Shown in pieces: positions 19,270 through 28,823 of a stretch of 55,396 nt of DNA. How positions within the stretch are numbered: the stretch's first letter is position 1; every line of letters begins with the position of its first letter. The DNA is from Candidatus Mediterraneibacter vanvlietii (GTDB lineage Bacteria > Bacillota > Clostridia > Lachnospirales > Lachnospiraceae), in assembly GCA_019113645.1 (NCBI GenBank), contig DXGZ01000062.1, forward strand, positions 1 through 55,396, in the 5' to 3' direction. The position numbers and the translations under genes are program-made. The notes beneath the pieces were generated by a model, which was not told where the DNA came from, ran no database searches, and saw only the letters and a program-made list of their open reading frames with translations.

Positions 19270-19316
19270 AAAAGGCGGAACTTTTGAGTTATATTCAGAA
19301 GTTTCGCCTTTTGTTC
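19270..19316 (+). terminator. Intrinsic terminator after the second kinase-like gene
   Basis: AAAAGGCGGAACTT (19270-19283) pairs with AAGTTTCGCCTTTT (19299-19312) with one mismatch and ends in a short T run. Confidence 0.8.
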
Positions 19317-19346
19317 AGAAATCTGCGATGAGGAGATAGTGCAACA

Positions 19347-20780
19347 ATGAAGAACAAAGGAAGAAGAGGAAAACGGGGGAAAAACCGGAAGGTGTTATAT
19401 GCGGCCGGCGGCTGCGTGGCTGTGCTGCTGGCGCTTTATCTTGGGGGTTCTTTTTATTTTAACAGCCATTTTCTGCCGAATACGGAAATAAACGGACATG
19501 ATCTTTCGGGAAGGACGGAAGCCCAGGGAGAGGATATGTTCCGAGGAGATGTGGACACATATGAGCTTGTGCTTACAGAGCTTAATGATGTCACGGAGAC
19601 GATTTCCGGCGAAGAAATCTCGCTGACTTATGAAGATGGGAGCGGGCTTGGAGAAGCACTTGAGAATCAGAACAGTTTTCTCTGGCCGATGGCCTTCTTC
19701 AGAAAATCCAGCGAAACTGTAAATGTGGGTGTTGCTTATGATGAACAGAAGTTTCAGGAGAAGATCAATTCTCTGCAGGCTGTCACAGGAGAGCAGACCC
19801 AGCCGGTTTCTGCTCATCCGCAGTTTGACGGGACACAGTTTGTGGTTGAGCCGGAGCAGTATGGAACGGCTGTTGACATGGAAGTATTATCGCAGAAGAT
19901 AGCAGAGTCTGTCAGTGGACTGGTGCCGGAACTGGATCTGGAGGAAGAGGGATGCTATGCGCTTCCGGCCTATACTTCAGATTCACCGGAAGTACAGCAG
20001 GCCTGCGACCAGATGAATCAGTATTGTCAGGCTCGGATCGTATATACAATGTCGGAAGATGTGACAATCGATGCGTCTGTTATCTCCGGCTGGCTGACAA
20101 CAGATGACCAGATGCAGGCTGTAATCGATGAAAATGCGGTAAGGGCCTGGCTGGAAGAGTTTGGAAATACATACGATACAGTCGGGACAACACGTACCTT
20201 TACCACTCCGGCGGGAAAAGCGGCAACAGTGACTGGCGGGACTTACGGATGGTCGATCAATGAAGATACAGAGTTTGACGTGATTATAAATGCAATCAAA
20301 AACGGAGAAAATCTGACAAGAGAACCGGAATATTACATCGGAGGAACCGCTGCGACCCACGATATGCCGGACTGGGGAAACACTTATATTGATGTAGATC
20401 TGAGTGCCCAGCATATGTGGTATGTTGTTGATGGGAGCGTGGCGCTTGAGACGGACGTAGTGACCGGAGAGCCGATTCCCGAGAAAATAACTCCGGAGGG
20501 AACATACACGATTCTAGAGAAGGGGCTGGACGAAGTCCTTGTCGGCGCGACTGACCCGTCAACCGGGCAGCCGTCATACCGTACGCCTGTCAACTACTGG
20601 ATGAGAGTGACCTGGGAGGGCGTTGGTTTTCATGACGCTACATGGCAGTCCTCTTTTGGAGGCACCCGCAATCAGATTCCGGGCGTAGGTTCCCATGGCT
20701 GTATCAATATGCCTCTTGATCAGGCTGCCGCACTGTATGATATGGTCGAAGTAGGAACTCCGGTTGTAATGCATTACTGA
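19347..20780 (+). CDS. L,D-transpeptidase with N-terminal membrane anchor
   Basis: A 477-residue wall enzyme forming 3-3 peptidoglycan cross-links or attaching proteins. A basic start (KNKGRRGKRGKNRK) precedes one membrane helix (about 17-36). Residues about 45-340 hold repeated putative peptidoglycan-binding modules of the type found upstream of YkuD domains (NTEINGHDLSGRT start). The YkuD domain about 350-477 ends with SHGCINM, giving His450 and catalytic Cys452. It makes sense with a meso-diaminopimelate wall, also implied by the ddh gene at 50909. It stands as a single gene between a terminator and a tandem repeat. Confidence 0.9.
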   Translation: MKNKGRRGKRGKNRKVLYAAGGCVAVLLALYLGGSFYFNSHFLPNTEINGHDLSGRTEAQGEDMFRGDVDTYELVLTELNDVTETISGEEISLTYEDGSGLGEALENQNSFLWPMAFFRKSSETVNVGVAYDEQKFQEKINSLQAVTGEQTQPVSAHPQFDGTQFVVEPEQYGTAVDMEVLSQKIAESVSGLVPELDLEEEGCYALPAYTSDSPEVQQACDQMNQYCQARIVYTMSEDVTIDASVISGWLTTDDQMQAVIDENAVRAWLEEFGNTYDTVGTTRTFTTPAGKAATVTGGTYGWSINEDTEFDVIINAIKNGENLTREPEYYIGGTAATHDMPDWGNTYIDVDLSAQHMWYVVDGSVALETDVVTGEPIPEKITPEGTYTILEKGLDEVLVGATDPSTGQPSYRTPVNYWMRVTWEGVGFHDATWQSSFGGTRNQIPGVGSHGCINMPLDQAAALYDMVEVGTPVVMHY

Positions 20781-20810
20781 TTTCCTGCCGGTGTGCCGAC
20801 TGAAAACTGT

Positions 20811-20919
20811 CAGTGTGCCGGTTGTGGAGCACAGTGTGCCGGCTGCGGAGCACAGTGTGCCGGCTGTGGAACGCAGTGTGCCGGCTGCGGAGTGCAGTTG
20901 CAGTGTGTTGGCTGTGCTT
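20811..20919. repeat. Tandem repeat, 21-bp unit, about five copies
   Basis: Units beginning CAGTGTGCCGG occur at 20811, 20832, 20853 and 20874, each 21 bases long with one to four differences. After a 6-base insertion a fifth, partial and degenerate unit follows at 20901. The repeat lies in the convergent gap between the transpeptidase and a reverse-strand GNAT gene. It has no spacers and so is not a CRISPR. Confidence 0.85.
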
Positions 20920-21404
20920 TACTCTGACTTCTGGTAGGCGAGGCGTTCGCCGCCGTCATCTGTATAGATGATTCCGCAGTATGTAAATCCTTTTTTATCA
21001 AGAAGATGCTGCATGATATGATTATCCTGATGGGTGTCGATCTTTAAGTTTCCGCACTGGCTGAAAGCCCAGTCGAGACAGAAAGATGCGGCGCCCTTTA
21101 TCGTGCCGTCAGAGGTGATGCGGTGCACAACTCCATAGGGGCGTTCATTCAGCCACTCGCCGTTATAGATACGGCGGTAAGTGTCATCCGCTCCTTTTCT
21201 GTAGAAAAAAGTGGCAATGATTTTCCCGTGTTCTTCGCAGACATAGGAACAGCCGGATTCGATATCGGAGGCAATCAGTGTCCGTTTCGGATAATTCTGT
21301 CCCCATTGCGACGGATTTCCGTGTCCTGCCATAAATAAGCGGGCATTATCATACATTTTCATGAGAAGATCAAGTTCTTCGGGTCTGGTTTTTCTGATTA
21401 TCAT
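20919..21404 (-). CDS. GNAT-family N-acetyltransferase
   Basis: A 161-residue protein starting MIIRKTRPEELDLLMKMYDNARLFMAGHGNPSQW, a pattern shared by small GNAT enzymes. The central strand CSYVCEEHGKIIATFFYRKG and the late NLKIDTHQDNHIMQHLLDKKGFTYCGIIY (motif B region) fit the fold, although the pyrophosphate loop is replaced by THQDNH, as in many divergent members. The substrate is unknown. Its 3' end touches the tandem repeat. Confidence 0.8.
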   Translation of the reverse strand: MIIRKTRPEELDLLMKMYDNARLFMAGHGNPSQWGQNYPKRTLIASDIESGCSYVCEEHGKIIATFFYRKGADDTYRRIYNGEWLNERPYGVVHRITSDGTIKGAASFCLDWAFSQCGNLKIDTHQDNHIMQHLLDKKGFTYCGIIYTDDGGERLAYQKSE

Positions 21405-21557
21405 AATTCACAGAACTGCCTTTCTGAGTTTTGGTTATCTGGTTTGGATTCCTGCTGTATTATAGCAGAGAAAGAGTGTGCCTGCAATGGCAGGCTGTAT
21501 TGCTTCGTCAGGAGAAATGTTTCCGTGATTGCACAAAATCACATACAATGCTAAAAA

Positions 21558-21572
21558 TGATAACGATTATCG
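21558..21572. promoter_or_regulatory. Fur-family-like box upstream of the pflB promoter
   Basis: TGATAAC-G-ATTATCG is a 7-1-7 inverted repeat that differs from the TGATAAT-N-ATTATCA Fur pattern at one base in each arm. It ends 9 bases before the -35. A Fur, PerR or Zur site is possible; chance in AT-rich DNA is also possible. Confidence 0.4.
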
Positions 21573-21581
21573 ATTTATCTC

Positions 21582-21610
21582 TTGTTTTTTTTGGAACGGG
21601 ATGCTATACT
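21582..21610 (+). promoter_or_regulatory. Promoter of pflB
   Basis: TTGTTT (21582-21587) and TATACT (21605-21610) are 17 bases apart. The leader to the ATG at 21699 is about 80 bases and ends in AGGAGG. Confidence 0.7.
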
Positions 21611-21698
21611 ACATGCGCATGGACAAGGCAGCACAAGGATGCATGTTCCGGTATGACGGACAGCACCTGTTAAAGATTTCAGGAGGAGGTTTTACGTA

Positions 21699-23957
21699 AT
21701 GGCAAAAGTGAATTTTGACCAGTGGGCAGGCTTCCAGGGACAGCTCTGGAAAGAAGAAGTAAATGTGCGTGATTTCATCCAGCACAACTATACTCAGTAT
21801 GATGGGGATGAATCTTTCCTGGCAGGGCCTACTGAAGCGACAGACAAACTTTGGGGAGAACTTCAGAAGCTCCAGAAAGAGGAGCGTGCAAAGGGCGGAG
21901 TGCTTGACATGGAGACAGAGGTTGTTTCCGGTCTTACAGCTTATGGCCCGGGATATATTAATGAGGACATGAAAGATCTGGAGCAGGTAGTCGGACTCCA
22001 GACAGACAAGCCGTTAAAGAGGGCATTCATGCCGTACGGCGGTATCAAGATGGCTGAGCAGGCTTGTACGACATACGGCTATACTCCGAGCGAGAAGCTG
22101 CATGAGATTTTTACAAAATATCATAAGACACACAACCAGGCAGTATTCGATATTTATACACCGGAGATGAAAAAAGCCCGTCACAATAAGATTATCACAG
22201 GACTTCCGGACACATACGGAAGAGGTCGTATCGTAGGCGACTACCGCCGTGTGGCGCTTTATGGTATTGATTTCCTGATCGAGAAGAAAGAGTCTGATTT
22301 CATCGAGTATGAGAGACACGGAATGAAGGGAACAGATTTCCGTCTGAGAGAAGAGATCGCTGATCAGATCAGAGCTCTCAAAGAGATGAAAGAGATGGCA
22401 GCAGTTTACGGTTTCGATATCTCCAAACCGGCGACTAACGCGAAAGAAGCGGTTCAGTGGCTGTACTTCGGATATCTTGCAGCGATCAAGACACAGAACG
22501 GCGCTGCGATGAGTGTGGGACGTATCTCCACATTCCTTGATATCTATATTCAGAGAGATATGGAGAAAGGCATCCTGACAGAGGAACAGGCACAGGAGCT
22601 GATCGACCACATCGTTATGAAGTTCCGTATGGTGAAGTTCGCGAGAATTCCGTCTTACAACGAGCTGTTCTCAGGCGACCCGGTATGGGCGACACTTGAG
22701 ATGGCTGGTATCGGAATGGACGGCCGCCACATGGTAACAAAGAACGATTACCGTTTCCTCCACACACTGGAGAACATGGGACCGTCACCGGAGCCGAACC
22801 TGACAGTGCTCTACTCATCACACCTTCCGGAGAACTTTAAGAAATATGCAGCTTATATTTCTGTTAAGACAAGTTCAATCCAGTATGAGAATGATGATGT
22901 AATGCGTCCGGTATGGGGCGATGATTATTCCATCTGCTGCTGTGTATCCGCAACACAGACAGGGAAAGAGATTCAGTTCTTCGGCGCGCGCGCGAACCTG
23001 GCAAAATGCCTTCTGTACGCGATCAACGGCGGAGTGGATGAGAAGACAAAACAGCAGGTGGCACCGCTGTACAGACCGATTACATCCGAGTACCTTGATT
23101 TTGACGAGGTGATGGAAAAATACGATCAGATGATGGAGTGGCTGTCCAAACTGTATGTGGATACGCTGAACATGATCCACTATATGCATGACAAATATTA
23201 CTACGAAGCAGCGGAGATGGCGCTGATTGATACAAATGTAAGACGTACGTTCGCGACAGGTATCGCAGGATTCTCACACGTAGTTGACTCCTTAAGCGCA
23301 ATCAAGTATGCGAAGGTAAAAGTGATCCGCGATGAGGACGGAATCGCAACTGATTTCGAGGTGGAAGGGGACTTCCCGAAATACGGAAACGATGATGACC
23401 GTGCGGATGACATTGCAGTATGGCTGCTGCGCACATTTATGAGTAAGCTGAAAAAATGCCATACTTACAGAAATTCCGAGCCGACAACATCCATCCTTAC
23501 GATCACATCCAACGTTGTGTACGGTAAGGCGACAGGATCTCTGCCGGATGGAAGAAAAGGCGGCGAGCCGCTGGCACCGGGAGCAAACCCGTCTTACGGA
23601 GCAGAGCAGAACGGTCTGCTGGCATCCCTCAACTCTGTGGCAAAACTGCCGTATGAGCAGGCGCTTGACGGAATCTCCAACACGCAGACGATCAGCCCGG
23701 GCGCTCTGGGACATGATGACGAGGAGCGTACAAACAACCTCGTACACGTGATGGACGGATATTTCGATCAGGGAGCACATCACCTGAATGTAAATGTATT
23801 CGGAACAGAAAAACTGATCGATGCAATGGAGCATCCGGAGAAAGAAGAGTATGCAAACTTCACGATCCGTGTATCAGGATATGCGGTGAAGTTCATCGAT
23901 TTGACAAGAGAGCAGCAGCTTGATGTAATTGCGAGAACATGCCACGATAGAATGTAA
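21699..23957 (+). CDS. pflB: Formate C-acetyltransferase (pyruvate formate-lyase)
   Basis: A 752-residue glycyl-radical enzyme converting pyruvate and CoA to acetyl-CoA and formate during fermentation. The active cysteine pair is Cys414-Cys415 within CCCVSAT, and the radical glycine is Gly727 in RVSGYAVKF near the C-terminus. Length and the ending ARTCHDRM are normal. The activase gene is 250 bases downstream, separated by a palindromic repeat whose first hairpin may also end pflB transcripts. The enzyme is oxygen-sensitive, in keeping with an anaerobe. Confidence 0.97.
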   Translation: MAKVNFDQWAGFQGQLWKEEVNVRDFIQHNYTQYDGDESFLAGPTEATDKLWGELQKLQKEERAKGGVLDMETEVVSGLTAYGPGYINEDMKDLEQVVGLQTDKPLKRAFMPYGGIKMAEQACTTYGYTPSEKLHEIFTKYHKTHNQAVFDIYTPEMKKARHNKIITGLPDTYGRGRIVGDYRRVALYGIDFLIEKKESDFIEYERHGMKGTDFRLREEIADQIRALKEMKEMAAVYGFDISKPATNAKEAVQWLYFGYLAAIKTQNGAAMSVGRISTFLDIYIQRDMEKGILTEEQAQELIDHIVMKFRMVKFARIPSYNELFSGDPVWATLEMAGIGMDGRHMVTKNDYRFLHTLENMGPSPEPNLTVLYSSHLPENFKKYAAYISVKTSSIQYENDDVMRPVWGDDYSICCCVSATQTGKEIQFFGARANLAKCLLYAINGGVDEKTKQQVAPLYRPITSEYLDFDEVMEKYDQMMEWLSKLYVDTLNMIHYMHDKYYYEAAEMALIDTNVRRTFATGIAGFSHVVDSLSAIKYAKVKVIRDEDGIATDFEVEGDFPKYGNDDDRADDIAVWLLRTFMSKLKKCHTYRNSEPTTSILTITSNVVYGKATGSLPDGRKGGEPLAPGANPSYGAEQNGLLASLNSVAKLPYEQALDGISNTQTISPGALGHDDEERTNNLVHVMDGYFDQGAHHLNVNVFGTEKLIDAMEHPEKEEYANFTIRVSGYAVKFIDLTREQQLDVIARTCHDRM

Positions 23958-23963
23958 TCATTT

Positions 23964-24193
23964 GGGGACGTAGTAAAATTCACTTTGACTACGTCCCCTT
24001 TTGAACTTTGCCCTGTCCCTTTTTGAAGACAGGCCTGTCCCCACTTGAATAATGCACAAATTTGAGCTTGATTTGCGCGGATAATTGTCCGATGAATTGT
24101 GCATAATTCACACAGGGGACACCCTAAACTGCAAAAAGGGACAGGGTGAATTGCAGTTTGGGACGTAGTGAAAGTGAATTTTACTACGTCCCC
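23964..24193. repeat. Palindromic MITE-like element between pflB and pflA
   Basis: The ends are inverted copies: GGGGACGTAGTAAAATTCACT at 23964-23984 pairs exactly with 24173-24193. Each end also folds on itself (GGGGACGTAGT with ACTACGTCCCC at 23964-23998; a similar stem at 24160-24193). Inside, CCCTGTCCCTTTTTG (24010-24024) pairs with CAAAAAGGGACAGGG, and ATGCACAA with TTGTGCAT. There is no open frame of its own. The first end hairpin plus TTTT can serve as the pflB terminator; the second abuts the pflA ribosome site. Confidence 0.8.
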
Positions 24194-24207
24194 GAAAGGA
24201 GAAATTA

Positions 24208-24945
24208 ATGCAGGGATATATCCACTCTACAGAAAGTTTTGGTTCGGTTGACGGCCCTGGCGTCCGTTTTGTCATCTTTGTCAGCGGATGTCCGATGCGC
24301 TGCCAGTTCTGCCACAATCCGGACACATGGAATATGAAAGTCGGTGAGCTCAGGAGCACAGATGAACTGCTGAAGCAGGCGCTCCGCTACAAGACTTATT
24401 GGAAGGACGGCGGAGGAATTACTGTGAGCGGCGGGGAACCGCTTATGCAGATTGACTTTATGATTGAGCTTTTCAGGAAGGCGAAGGAACAGGGGATTAA
24501 TACAACGATTGACACAAGTGGCGCTCCATTTACGAGGGAGGAACCGTTTTTTGGAAAATTCAATGAGTTGATGAAGTATACCGATCTTCTGCTTGTTGAT
24601 ATTAAGCATATTGATGATGAAGAACATAGGGTTCTGACAGGTCATTCCAATCGGAATATATTGGATATGGCGGAATATTTATCTGAGATTCAGAAGCCGG
24701 TCTGGATACGGCATGTTCTTGTGCCGGAGCGTAATGACAGAGATAAATGGCTTAAGAAATTAAATGATTTCATAAGCAAGCTGAACAATGTGAAGAAAGT
24801 TGAAGTTCTGCCGTATCATACATTCGGGGAATATAAATGGAAGGAGCTTGGGCTTGAATACCCCTTGGCAGGGATCGACCCTCCGTCAAAAGAGAGGATC
24901 GAAAATGCGAATCAGATACTGCATACAGGTGTGGACAGGTCTTAA
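24208..24945 (+). CDS. pflA: Pyruvate formate-lyase activating enzyme (radical SAM)
   Basis: A 245-residue radical-SAM enzyme that abstracts hydrogen from the PFL glycine. The cluster cysteines Cys28, Cys32 and Cys35 form CxxxCxxC in SGCPMRCQFCHNPDTW. The GGE-type motif ITVSGGEPLMQ and the DTSGAPF and LLVDIKHID blocks are typical. The start at 24208 is preceded by AAAGGAG. It can be transcribed only through, or from within, the palindromic element, because no clear promoter follows that element. Confidence 0.96.
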   Translation: MQGYIHSTESFGSVDGPGVRFVIFVSGCPMRCQFCHNPDTWNMKVGELRSTDELLKQALRYKTYWKDGGGITVSGGEPLMQIDFMIELFRKAKEQGINTTIDTSGAPFTREEPFFGKFNELMKYTDLLLVDIKHIDDEEHRVLTGHSNRNILDMAEYLSEIQKPVWIRHVLVPERNDRDKWLKKLNDFISKLNNVKKVEVLPYHTFGEYKWKELGLEYPLAGIDPPSKERIENANQILHTGVDRS

Positions 24946-25012
24946 TCCCGAGACGGTTCGGAGATACGGAGAAACTGTACCCGACTATGAAATTTATATA
25001 TAAAAAATGTTG

Positions 25013-25050
25013 AAGCACAGCCAGGAGAGGTTCTGACTGTGCTTTTCCTT
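25013..25050 (+). terminator. Intrinsic terminator after pflA
   Basis: AAGCACAG (25013-25020) pairs with CTGTGCTT (25037-25044), followed by a T-rich run. Confidence 0.7.
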
Positions 25051-25095
25051 TTTAAAACAAATATTAGCGAGGTGCTGAAAATTCCCCAAAATGAA

Positions 25096-25123
25096 TTGAC
25101 AATAACTGTATAATTGATATAAT
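25096..25123 (+). promoter_or_regulatory. Strong promoter of the surface-protein gene
   Basis: Consensus TTGACA (25096-25101) and TATAAT (25118-25123) lie 16 bases apart in AT-rich DNA. The start codon at 25196 follows AAAGGGGG. Confidence 0.8.
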
Positions 25124-25195
25124 TTTCTTAAGATAATATATTTAATAGCATTAAAGTCTGAAAATAAAAATTATTTACGAAAGGGGGTAAGAGTT

Positions 25196-27400
25196 ATGAA
25201 AAAATTATGTGCATGGTTTCTGGTTATTATCATGCTGGCAGGAATGGGAATGCCGGTATATGGTCAGGAAGAAACAGAAGAGCCGCAAAACGCTGCGGAA
25301 GTTCAGGCAGAGATAACGGAGATTCCGGGTACGGATCAGATAACGGAGACTCCATCAGCAGATCAGACGGATAAAGCAGAAGACCCGGCAGCAGATCAGA
25401 CAAAGGAACCACAGAGTGCAGATGCGGATCAGACGGAAAAGACGCAGACGACAACTGCAGAAGGAACAGGCACTACGGAGGCACCTGCGGATACAGCTGA
25501 AAATGTGATCGAAAATGTGGCTGAAAATGCAGGAGAAAATGCAGCGGAAACCGGAAAGCCGGAGGAAACTGCATCAAAGGAGAATGCCCTGGAAGAGGCT
25601 GTGCCGGAAGAAAAAGCATCTGAGGAAGCTGTCCCGGAAGAGACAACAGCGGAAGAGAATGCATCTGAGGAGAATACATCAGGAGATAAAGCGCTGGATG
25701 ATATCTATCAGTTGATGCTGAATCCGGAAGAAGTTACTTTGAAAGAAGGCGAGTCCTGTATATTAAAAGTATCTGTGAGCATGCCAAGAATACAAAGTGA
25801 TCTGGATTGCAGCTATCAGGCTGAGAGCAGCGGTGCGATTGCATTCGATGAAGAGACAAAGACAATTACCGCTCTAGGAGCAGGCACAGGATATATTCAT
25901 GTGACTGCAAAGTGGACAGATGACAACGGAAATCTGATTACACTGAACAAGTCCTGCAAGGTAACTGTGGAGAAGGCAGATACAGATTCTGTCATCCTGA
26001 TTAACGGGCAGGAGTATGCGATCAATGATTCTGCAGACAAATCCAATCTGCAGCAGGCAGTGGAAGCATCCGGAATCGATGCGAAACAGGTCACAGAGAT
26101 TGAGTTTAAGAGCGGAGCGATCAGGGAAGACGATTTCAGATATATTGCGGAGAATTCAGATGTTCTGCAGCACAGTCTTAAGAGATTTGCAGTCAGCGAT
26201 GAAGCGGTGACTGCAGGAATACCGGACGCGGCGATTCCGCAGGGCGCATTCCAGTCTGAGAAGGGATACGGTGTATTGGAAACGGTTTATCTGGGAAACG
26301 GAATCCGGGGGCTGGATGAGAATGCTTTTGCCGGATGTGCAGCGATAAAAGAGTTTGAGGCACCCGGAGTCGTGTATATGAAAGCAGGAGCTCTTGACAG
26401 CATAAAAGCACAGGCACTGAGCTTCCCGAGGCTGGAGCGTATTGAAGCAGGAGCGTTCGGGACAGCGGCAAATCCCGCTGCTGAACTTCATTTCCCCGCA
26501 CTGAAGACAATGGACGCCGGCGTGCTGGCAGGGTTTGAGAACCTTCAACTGCTGGAGCTGGGAACGGTTCCTCCGGAGATGACCGGTGAGTTGAAGCTGG
26601 GAGCAGGTGTGGCTGAGAATCTGAAGCTGGTACTGCCCGGCGGAGCAGTGAAGTATTACATGAAGAGCGAGTATTATGATGCAGACACGAATACATGGTG
26701 TAATATCACACTTCCGCAGCAGGAGGCAGGAGAGTATGTGATTACAGTGATTGCAGATGGAGAGACAGTCGATGTGATACGTCTGTCATACGAAGAGGAA
26801 TGCCTGGGAACTCAGCTTCCGGAAGGACCGGTGAAACAGGGGTATATATTCCTTGAGTGGAATACACAGGCTGACGGCAAAGGGGAAAAAGTGGATGCGG
26901 AGACTCTGATTACAGAGGATCTTACAATCTATGCGGTTTACCGCGAAGAATATGTATACACAGTTACATTCGTAGTAGATGACGAAGAGGTGCTTGTAAA
27001 ATATGTGAAAGAGTCTGACAATCTGCTGACCCTGCCGAAAGATCCGGTGAAATCGGGATATACTTTTAAATGGTGGGAAGGCGTGATCGATGGAGGCGTC
27101 TGGAGCGTGACTGACTCGATCCGAATTCATGCAGATCTTACACTTTACGCGAGATTTGAGAAAAATGCTGTAATAACTGCAAATGCAGAGCCGGAAAAGA
27201 CAGAAGTGAAGAAAGAGACAGAAGAGAAGAAGGAGGACAAGAAGAAATCCGAGAAGAAAGAGGAAAAGAAAGACGAGACTGCTGAGAAAGCGGTAAAGAC
27301 AGGAGATGACAGCAATGTGGTGCCTCTTGCCGTAACGATGATTCTTGCGGGAGGAGCAGCTGTGGCGGTGATGGTCAGATATCGCAGAAAACCGCGGTGA
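25196..27400 (+). CDS. Sortase-anchored surface protein with Ig-like, BspA-type LRR and InlB-type repeats
   Basis: A 734-residue secreted protein. Signal peptide 1-23 (MKKLCAWFLVIIMLAGMGMPVYG), then a Glu/Thr/Ala-rich low-complexity stalk to about 170 with repeats such as ADQT and EEAVPEE. About 175-265 resembles a bacterial Ig-like (Big2) domain. About 265-475 holds BspA-type leucine-rich units (IRGLDENAFAGCAAIKEFEAP). About 500-660 holds two InlB B-like repeats (YIFLEWNTQADGKGEKVD). A Lys/Glu spacer leads to KTGDD (from residue 701), a hydrophobic helix and RYRRKPR, a variant cell-wall sorting signal. It is likely an adhesin or host-contact protein; the ligand is unknown. The sortase is not in this window. 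Confidence 0.85.
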   Translation: MKKLCAWFLVIIMLAGMGMPVYGQEETEEPQNAAEVQAEITEIPGTDQITETPSADQTDKAEDPAADQTKEPQSADADQTEKTQTTTAEGTGTTEAPADTAENVIENVAENAGENAAETGKPEETASKENALEEAVPEEKASEEAVPEETTAEENASEENTSGDKALDDIYQLMLNPEEVTLKEGESCILKVSVSMPRIQSDLDCSYQAESSGAIAFDEETKTITALGAGTGYIHVTAKWTDDNGNLITLNKSCKVTVEKADTDSVILINGQEYAINDSADKSNLQQAVEASGIDAKQVTEIEFKSGAIREDDFRYIAENSDVLQHSLKRFAVSDEAVTAGIPDAAIPQGAFQSEKGYGVLETVYLGNGIRGLDENAFAGCAAIKEFEAPGVVYMKAGALDSIKAQALSFPRLERIEAGAFGTAANPAAELHFPALKTMDAGVLAGFENLQLLELGTVPPEMTGELKLGAGVAENLKLVLPGGAVKYYMKSEYYDADTNTWCNITLPQQEAGEYVITVIADGETVDVIRLSYEEECLGTQLPEGPVKQGYIFLEWNTQADGKGEKVDAETLITEDLTIYAVYREEYVYTVTFVVDDEEVLVKYVKESDNLLTLPKDPVKSGYTFKWWEGVIDGGVWSVTDSIRIHADLTLYARFEKNAVITANAEPEKTEVKKETEEKKEDKKKSEKKEEKKDETAEKAVKTGDDSNVVPLAVTMILAGGAAVAVMVRYRRKPR

Positions 27401-27418
27401 TGGGTTCTGAAAAGATGC

Positions 27419-27448
27419 GACCGGAATGAAAGTTCCGGTCTCTTTTTT
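27419..27448 (+). terminator. Intrinsic terminator after the surface-protein gene
   Basis: GACCGGAA-TGAAAG-TTCCGGTC is followed by TCTTTTTT. Confidence 0.9.
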
Positions 27449-27570
27449 GTCTGCGGGCGGAAAGTTGTTCTTTATTTCCTGGCGGACAAGTTGTAAAATA
27501 GACCATACAGAAAATTTCTGACCAAAATTTATTAGTAAAAACAAATTATTGAACAAGAGAGGGAGCATAA

Positions 27571-28740
27571 ATGAACAAAAAAGAAATACTTGAGATCCGT
27601 AAACAATTCACCCCCGCCAACTGTGCGATTACCCGAATCTGCGGCTGCTACGTGGACCACGAGAAAGAGAAGAAAATGGAATCAAAAGAGGCGTTTCTGT
27701 CTCTTCCGGAAGAAGAAGCGTTTAAGTATTTTGACATATTCAGGAAAACGCTGTCCGGTACAGTCGGGAAAAATATGCTGAACCTGGAATTCCCGCTGGA
27801 CGCCGAGATGCCCGGCGGAGCACAGGAGTTCCTGCTGAAACTCCGGGAAAGCAAGCTGCAGGATGATATGCTTCTGGAAGAGTTTTATGATAAAGTGATT
27901 GCTACATATGATTATGCGGAGAATTATTATATCATCCTGATTCATGCCATGTATGATATTCCCGGGAAATCTTCGGATGATATTGAGATGTTTGATGCCT
28001 CAGACGAAGTGTATGAATATCTTCTTATGAGTATCTGTCCGGTGTCTCTTTCAAAAGCAGGGCTGTGCTATAATGCTGAGGATAACAGGATTGAGGACAG
28101 AATTCGGGACTGGATTGTAGATATGCCGGACAAGGGGTTTCTGTTCCCGGCGTTCAATGACAGGAGTACAGATCTTCACGGCATGCTTTACTATACGAAG
28201 AAATCCGGCGAGCTTCAGCCGGAGATGATCGATCAGCTGCTGGGCGCGAATATGCCGATGTCTGCGGATTCTCAGAAAGAGACGTTCCAGATGATTATCG
28301 AGGACACTCTGGGTGAGGACGGAGATTACGAGACAGTAAGAAATATTCATGAGACACTTAATGACCTGATTGAGGAGCACAAAGATGAACCGGAACCGCT
28401 TGCTCTTGATGTGACGGAGATGAAGAAAGTATTTGAGCAGAGTGGAGTGGACCCGGAAAAAATGGAAAACTTCGACCGGAATTTTGAAGAAAATGCAGGA
28501 GAAAAAGCATCGCTTCTGGCTTCCAATATTGCCGAGACGCGGAAGTTTAATATTGAGACTCCGGATATTATCATCAAGGTGAATCCGGACAGGGCGGACC
28601 TTGTGGAAACCCGGATGATTGATGGAAGACAGTGCCTGGTAATTCCGGTGGATGATCATATAGAAGTGAACGGGATCAATGTAAGAACTATGAAAGTGAA
28701 AAGCGGGAATACTCAGGAACTTCCTGAAAATGCTGAATAA
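27571..28740 (+). CDS. DUF4317 family protein
   Basis: A 389-residue soluble protein recognisable by its start (MNKKEILEIRKQFTPANCAITRICGCYVDHEKEK), shared by DUF4317 proteins of Clostridia. It is acidic with mixed alpha/beta character. No catalytic motif, membrane helix or signal is evident. A conserved Cys pair lies near residues 24-26 (CGCY). It stands alone between two terminators, so context gives no function. GAGAGGGAG precedes the ATG. Confidence 0.85.
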   Translation: MNKKEILEIRKQFTPANCAITRICGCYVDHEKEKKMESKEAFLSLPEEEAFKYFDIFRKTLSGTVGKNMLNLEFPLDAEMPGGAQEFLLKLRESKLQDDMLLEEFYDKVIATYDYAENYYIILIHAMYDIPGKSSDDIEMFDASDEVYEYLLMSICPVSLSKAGLCYNAEDNRIEDRIRDWIVDMPDKGFLFPAFNDRSTDLHGMLYYTKKSGELQPEMIDQLLGANMPMSADSQKETFQMIIEDTLGEDGDYETVRNIHETLNDLIEEHKDEPEPLALDVTEMKKVFEQSGVDPEKMENFDRNFEENAGEKASLLASNIAETRKFNIETPDIIIKVNPDRADLVETRMIDGRQCLVIPVDDHIEVNGINVRTMKVKSGNTQELPENAE

Positions 28741-28749
28741 GAAAGCAGT

Positions 28750-28799
28750 ACAGCCGCATCTGTTGTTTGCAAAGCAGCAGGTGCGGCTGTTTTCTGTTT
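28750..28799 (+). terminator. Intrinsic terminator after the DUF4317 gene
   Basis: ACAGCCGCATCTG pairs with CAGGTGCGGCTGT (28778-28790) across a loop, and TTTCTGTTT follows. Confidence 0.8.
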
Positions 28800-28823
28800 A
28801 TAAGGCGATTGGCTATAAGATTA

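Noticed and set aside
20811-20919. CRISPR array
   Set aside because: Units are contiguous with no unique spacers and no cas genes are nearby.
20810-21001. Reverse frame encoding a repeated QPAHC motif
   Set aside because: It is produced by the 21-bp tandem repeat and by the wrong frame of the GNAT gene; no start context.
21431-21673. 80-codon plus-strand frame before pflB
   Set aside because: It covers the pflB promoter region, lacks a ribosome site and has no recognisable motif.
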